Shown: positions 61,725 to 64,000 of the stretch, in pieces | How the letters are laid out: each line of letters starts with the position of its first letter | Numbering within the stretch: the stretch's first letter is position 1 | Source of the DNA: Leptolyngbya sp. KIOST-1 | Lineage (GTDB): Bacteria; Cyanobacteriota; Cyanobacteriia; Phormidesmidales; Phormidesmidaceae | DNA length: 64,000 nucleotides | NCBI RefSeq assembly: GCF_000763385.1 | Contig: NZ_JQFA01000002.1 | Location: 2,170,001-2,234,000 of the forward strand | Direction: 5' to 3' | Notes under the pieces: model-generated | Told to the model about the DNA's origin: nothing | Database searches by the model: none | The model's input: only the letters and a program-made list of their open reading frames with translations | Position numbers and translations under genes: made by a program

Positions 61725-63209
61725 ATGACGGTTGCACCCTTACCGACTCCTTTGATCAAAACCAACGACCTGCTCCAGCGCGACTATTCTACCCCCCGCG
61801 ATCGCTTCGATGCCGCCTGGGAGGCCACCCTATCTAGCCTGCTGGGCCTGGGCCGCTCTGCCGGGGCCGACTTTGTCGAGTTTTTTCTAGAGCGCAACAA
61901 CTACATCAGCTGCCAGGCCGAAGACGATGCCATCACTAGCCTCTCGCCGCGCCTGGTGACCGGGGCCGGGGTGCGGGTGTTTGTGGGCAAGGCCGACTGC
62001 TACGTCAGCACCAACGACCTCACTTTCAATGGGCTTAAGGCCGCCCTCGACAAGGCGCTGGCGATCATGGGGCTGTCCCTGCCCGGCCCCCACGCCAACC
62101 TGGCCGAAATCAACCTGGAGCTGTTGCGCGACTACGCCACCGCCAAGGGCAAAGACGACTGGCTGGCCCAGTGCAGTTCGATGCAGGAAATGGGCGACGT
62201 GCTGCTGGCCGCCAATGCCGCCCTGGCCCAAGATGCCAGCCACGTGCAGTCGCGCCGCGCCGTCTACTTCCGCGACTGGCAGGAGGTGCTGGTGGCCGCC
62301 AGCGACGGCACCTTTGCCCGCGATATTCGCCTCACCCAGTCGGTGGGCTACAACCTGCTGTGCGCCGACGGCGAGCACCGCTCATCCATTGGCCAGCGGG
62401 CAGGGGACACCAGTGACCCGGCCTTTCTGCGCAATTGGGACTTTCGCTCGGCCTCGGCGGATGTGGCCGAGTCGGCGGGCAAAATGCTCTATGCCGACTA
62501 CGTGGAGTCGGGCACCTACCCCGTGATCATGGCCAACAAGTTTGGCGGCGTGATTTTCCACGAAGCCTGCGGCCACCTGCTGGAGACCACCCAGATCGAG
62601 CGGGGCACCACCCCCTTTATCGACAAGAAGGGCCAGAAGATCGCCCACGAAAACCTCACCGCCTGGGATGAGGGGATTTCCCCCGACGCCTTCGGCACTA
62701 TCGATATGGACGACGAGGGGATGCCCGCCCAGCGCACCCTGCTGATCGAGAACGGCGTGCTGAAAAACTTTTTGAGCGATCGCGCTGGTTCCATGCGCAC
62801 GGGCCACCCCCGCACGGGCAGTGGGCGCCGCCAGAGCTTTACCTACGCCGCCGCCAGCCGCATGCGCAATACCTACATCGCCCCCGGCGACTACTCGCTG
62901 GACGAGCTGTTTGCCTCAGTGGAAAAAGGCATCTACTGCAAGCAGATGGGCGGCGGCAGCGTTGGTCCCACCGGTCAGTTCAACTTTGCCGTCTCCGAAG
63001 CCTACCTGATTGAAAACGGCCAGGTGACCAAACCGCTCAAGGGCGCCACCCTAATTGGCGAAGCCACCGAAATCATGGACAAAATCTCCATGTGCTCCAA
63101 TGACCTGGATCTGGCGGCGGGCTTCTGCGGCTCGATCAGCGGCAGCATCTACGTTACTGTCGGCCAGCCCCACCTGAAGGTGGACTCAATCACCGTCGGC
63201 GGTCGTTAG
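61725..63209 (+). CDS. tldD: TldD metalloprotease
   Basis: 494 residues, family length. The zinc-binding HExxxH motif is [20 protein letters not shown]. The C-terminal domain has [35 protein letters not shown] and a CGS-containing end ([20 protein letters not shown]). TldD works as a heterodimer with TldE/PmbA to cleave peptides, including maturation of modified peptides. tldE appears to begin at 63962, but a BrnT-BrnA module lies between the two. Confidence 0.95.
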   Translation: MTVAPLPTPLIKTNDLLQRDYSTPRDRFDAAWEATLSSLLGLGRSAGADFVEFFLERNNYISCQAEDDAITSLSPRLVTGAGVRVFVGKADCYVSTNDLTFNGLKAALDKALAIMGLSLPGPHANLAEINLELLRDYATAKGKDDWLAQCSSMQEMGDVLLAANAALAQDASHVQSRRAVYFRDWQEVLVAASDGTFARDIRLTQSVGYNLLCADGEHRSSIGQRAGDTSDPAFLRNWDFRSASADVAESAGKMLYADYVESGTYPVIMANKFGGVIFHEACGHLLETTQIERGTTPFIDKKGQKIAHENLTAWDEGISPDAFGTIDMDDEGMPAQRTLLIENGVLKNFLSDRAGSMRTGHPRTGSGRRQSFTYAAASRMRNTYIAPGDYSLDELFASVEKGIYCKQMGGGSVGPTGQFNFAVSEAYLIENGQVTKPLKGATLIGEATEIMDKISMCSNDLDLAAGFCGSISGSIYVTVGQPHLKVDSITVGGR

Positions 63210-63237
63210 GGAGGTTAGGAGTAGGCAATCGGTTCTC

Positions 63238-63477
63238 ATGCAGTTCGAGTGGGATGAGGCGAAGAACTTAGACAATATTCGCAAGCACGAGATTGATTTT
63301 GCCGACATCCCTGACGTGTTTGAAGGGCCAATGCTAGTTGAACCAGACGATCGGTTTGATTATGGCGAAGATCGCTGGTTCGGCATTGGCTTTCTTGGCA
63401 ACGGTGTAGTTGTTGTGGTTTGGACAGAACGGCAAAATGACGTGATTCGAATTATCTCAGCACGAAGGGCAAATTGA
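63238..63477 (+). CDS. brnT: BrnT-family toxin
   Basis: 79 residues. FEWDEAKNLDNIRKHEIDFA with the conserved Lys-His and DIPDVFEGP, DRFDYGEDRWFGIGFLGNG and the C-terminal IRIISARRAN are typical of BrnT, a RelE-fold endoribonuclease. It is followed after 1 bp by the BrnA-type gene. It inhibits translation when free of its antitoxin. Confidence 0.93.
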   Translation: MQFEWDEAKNLDNIRKHEIDFADIPDVFEGPMLVEPDDRFDYGEDRWFGIGFLGNGVVVVVWTERQNDVIRIISARRAN

Positions 63478-63478
63478 T

Positions 63479-63775
63479 ATGAGCGGCAAAGACTTGAGCA
63501 ATATCTCGCGTACTAACTGGGCAGCGTTGGAGGCACTAGATGATGAAGGAATTGATTACTCCGATATTCCGCCCCTGACAGAGGAGTTTTTTGAGAAGGC
63601 TACTCTGAGAGTTCCTGCTGCCCAGGCGCGTCAGCTCGTCAAAATTGAGCCTGAGGTGTTGTCGTGGTTTCAGGCTCAAGGCGGTGAATACAAAGCCCTA
63701 ATTAACTCCGTCTTGCGCCATTACATTGAAGGCAGAAACCATGACGGGAGCAGTCCCAATACTAGTCCCCTTTAA
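63479..63775 (+). CDS. brnA: BrnA-family antitoxin
   Basis: 98 residues. SRTNWAALEALDDEGIDYSD, IPPLTEEFFEKATLRVP and the ribbon-helix-helix EPEVLSWFQAQGGEYKALIN with SVLRHYIEG are typical. BrnA binds BrnT and represses the operon. The stop of brnT (63475-63477) is one base from this start, so the genes are co-translated. Confidence 0.92.
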   Translation: MSGKDLSNISRTNWAALEALDDEGIDYSDIPPLTEEFFEKATLRVPAAQARQLVKIEPEVLSWFQAQGGEYKALINSVLRHYIEGRNHDGSSPNTSPL

Positions 63776-63904
63776 ACCTCGTTTGTTTCAGTATTGACAG
63801 CCCAGGACAGTCCAGGTGTTGACATCGATCTTGAACAATTGGATGGCAACCCATGCTGAGTACGACAAGTTGATTCGCCGCCTGTAGCAACCCACCACCT
63901 AACC

Positions 63905-63961
63905 CTTTTACTTCTTCGCCCATCCACCCTTCCACCCTTCCACTCCTAATCATCCATCCCC
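63905..63961 (+). repeat. Pyrimidine-rich CCATCCACCC leader repeat
   Basis: CTTCTTCGCCCATCCACCC, then CTTCCACCCTTCCACTCC and CATCCATCCCC directly before ATG 63962. The same type of tract as before tocopherol cyclase and the RND gene. Confidence 0.7.
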
Positions 63962-64000
63962 ATGCCTACAATTCAAGACATTGCCGCCTACGCGGAATCT
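63962..64000 (+). CDS. tldE: Probable TldE/PmbA metalloprotease partner, N-terminus only
   Basis: Only 13 codons are visible (MPTIQDIAAYAES) before the window ends. The start resembles that of cyanobacterial TldE proteins, and the position after tldD is expected. The pyrimidine repeat replaces a ribosome site. Confidence 0.55.
   Translation, partial: MPTIQDIAAYAES

Overview
The window is chromosomal DNA of a GC-rich, probably filamentous (Leptolyngbya-like) cyanobacterium. Supporting this are psaA/psaB (photosystem I core), apcD (allophycocyanin), tocopherol cyclase, a BicA-type bicarbonate transporter, a dnaK3-dnaJ pair and very frequent HIP1 octamers (GCGATCGC). The genus is an inference. 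I recognised no rRNA, tRNA, CRISPR array, prophage or intact insertion sequence.

Layout. 1-2.4 kb: the 5' part of tocopherol cyclase, a YgjP-type metallopeptidase and a Nudix hydrolase, all on minus. 2.4-7.65 kb: psaA-psaB with a structured leader and a strong terminator. 7.65-9.55 kb: a low-GC accessory patch with a SHOCT protein and an IS630-like remnant. 9.5-16 kb: small-metabolism genes (GNAT x2, flavin-nucleotide-binding protein, transglutaminase-like protein, MocR regulator), a low-GC flavin monooxygenase, and a frameshifted DUF6883 gene translationally coupled to DUF4926. 16-21 kb: an RND efflux operon whose two genes are separated by a three-unit 94-bp palindromic array. 21-27.6 kb: YdeI-like, DUF2461, LysR, ssb, the mreBCD cell-shape operon and a HAD phosphatase. 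27.9-35.2 kb: three glycosyltransferases, an ABC exporter and an APH-fold phosphotransferase, a likely surface-glycan or glycolipid locus. 35.4-42.5 kb: a two-component system, dnaK3 with a very long Tyr/Gly/Gln-rich tail, dnaJ and apcD. 42.6-52.6 kb: Uma2 nuclease, hemL, an FtsE-like ATPase with an internal duplication carrying a piece of gyrA, a K+ channel, a CbiX-type chelatase with a His-rich tail, a PolB-like exonuclease and gyrA. 52.8-64 kb: a deacetylase-family enzyme, bicA, a CPBP protease, an ethylene-receptor-like histidine kinase divergent from a NarL-type regulator, DUF2294, a CheY-like receiver, and tldD-brnT-brnA-(tldE).

Two observations stand out. First, the FtsE-like gene carries a perfect 257-bp direct duplication whose junction is filled by 58 bp identical to gyrA about 7 kb away, in frame throughout. 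This is either a real template-switch event or an assembly chimera. Second, at least seven unrelated genes have a G-poor CACCCATC-type pyrimidine repeat running almost to the start codon where a Shine-Dalgarno sequence would be expected. Several dispersed structured repeats (a 65-bp palindromic element, a 73-bp element, CCTACG-flanked hairpins) occupy many of the intergenic gaps.
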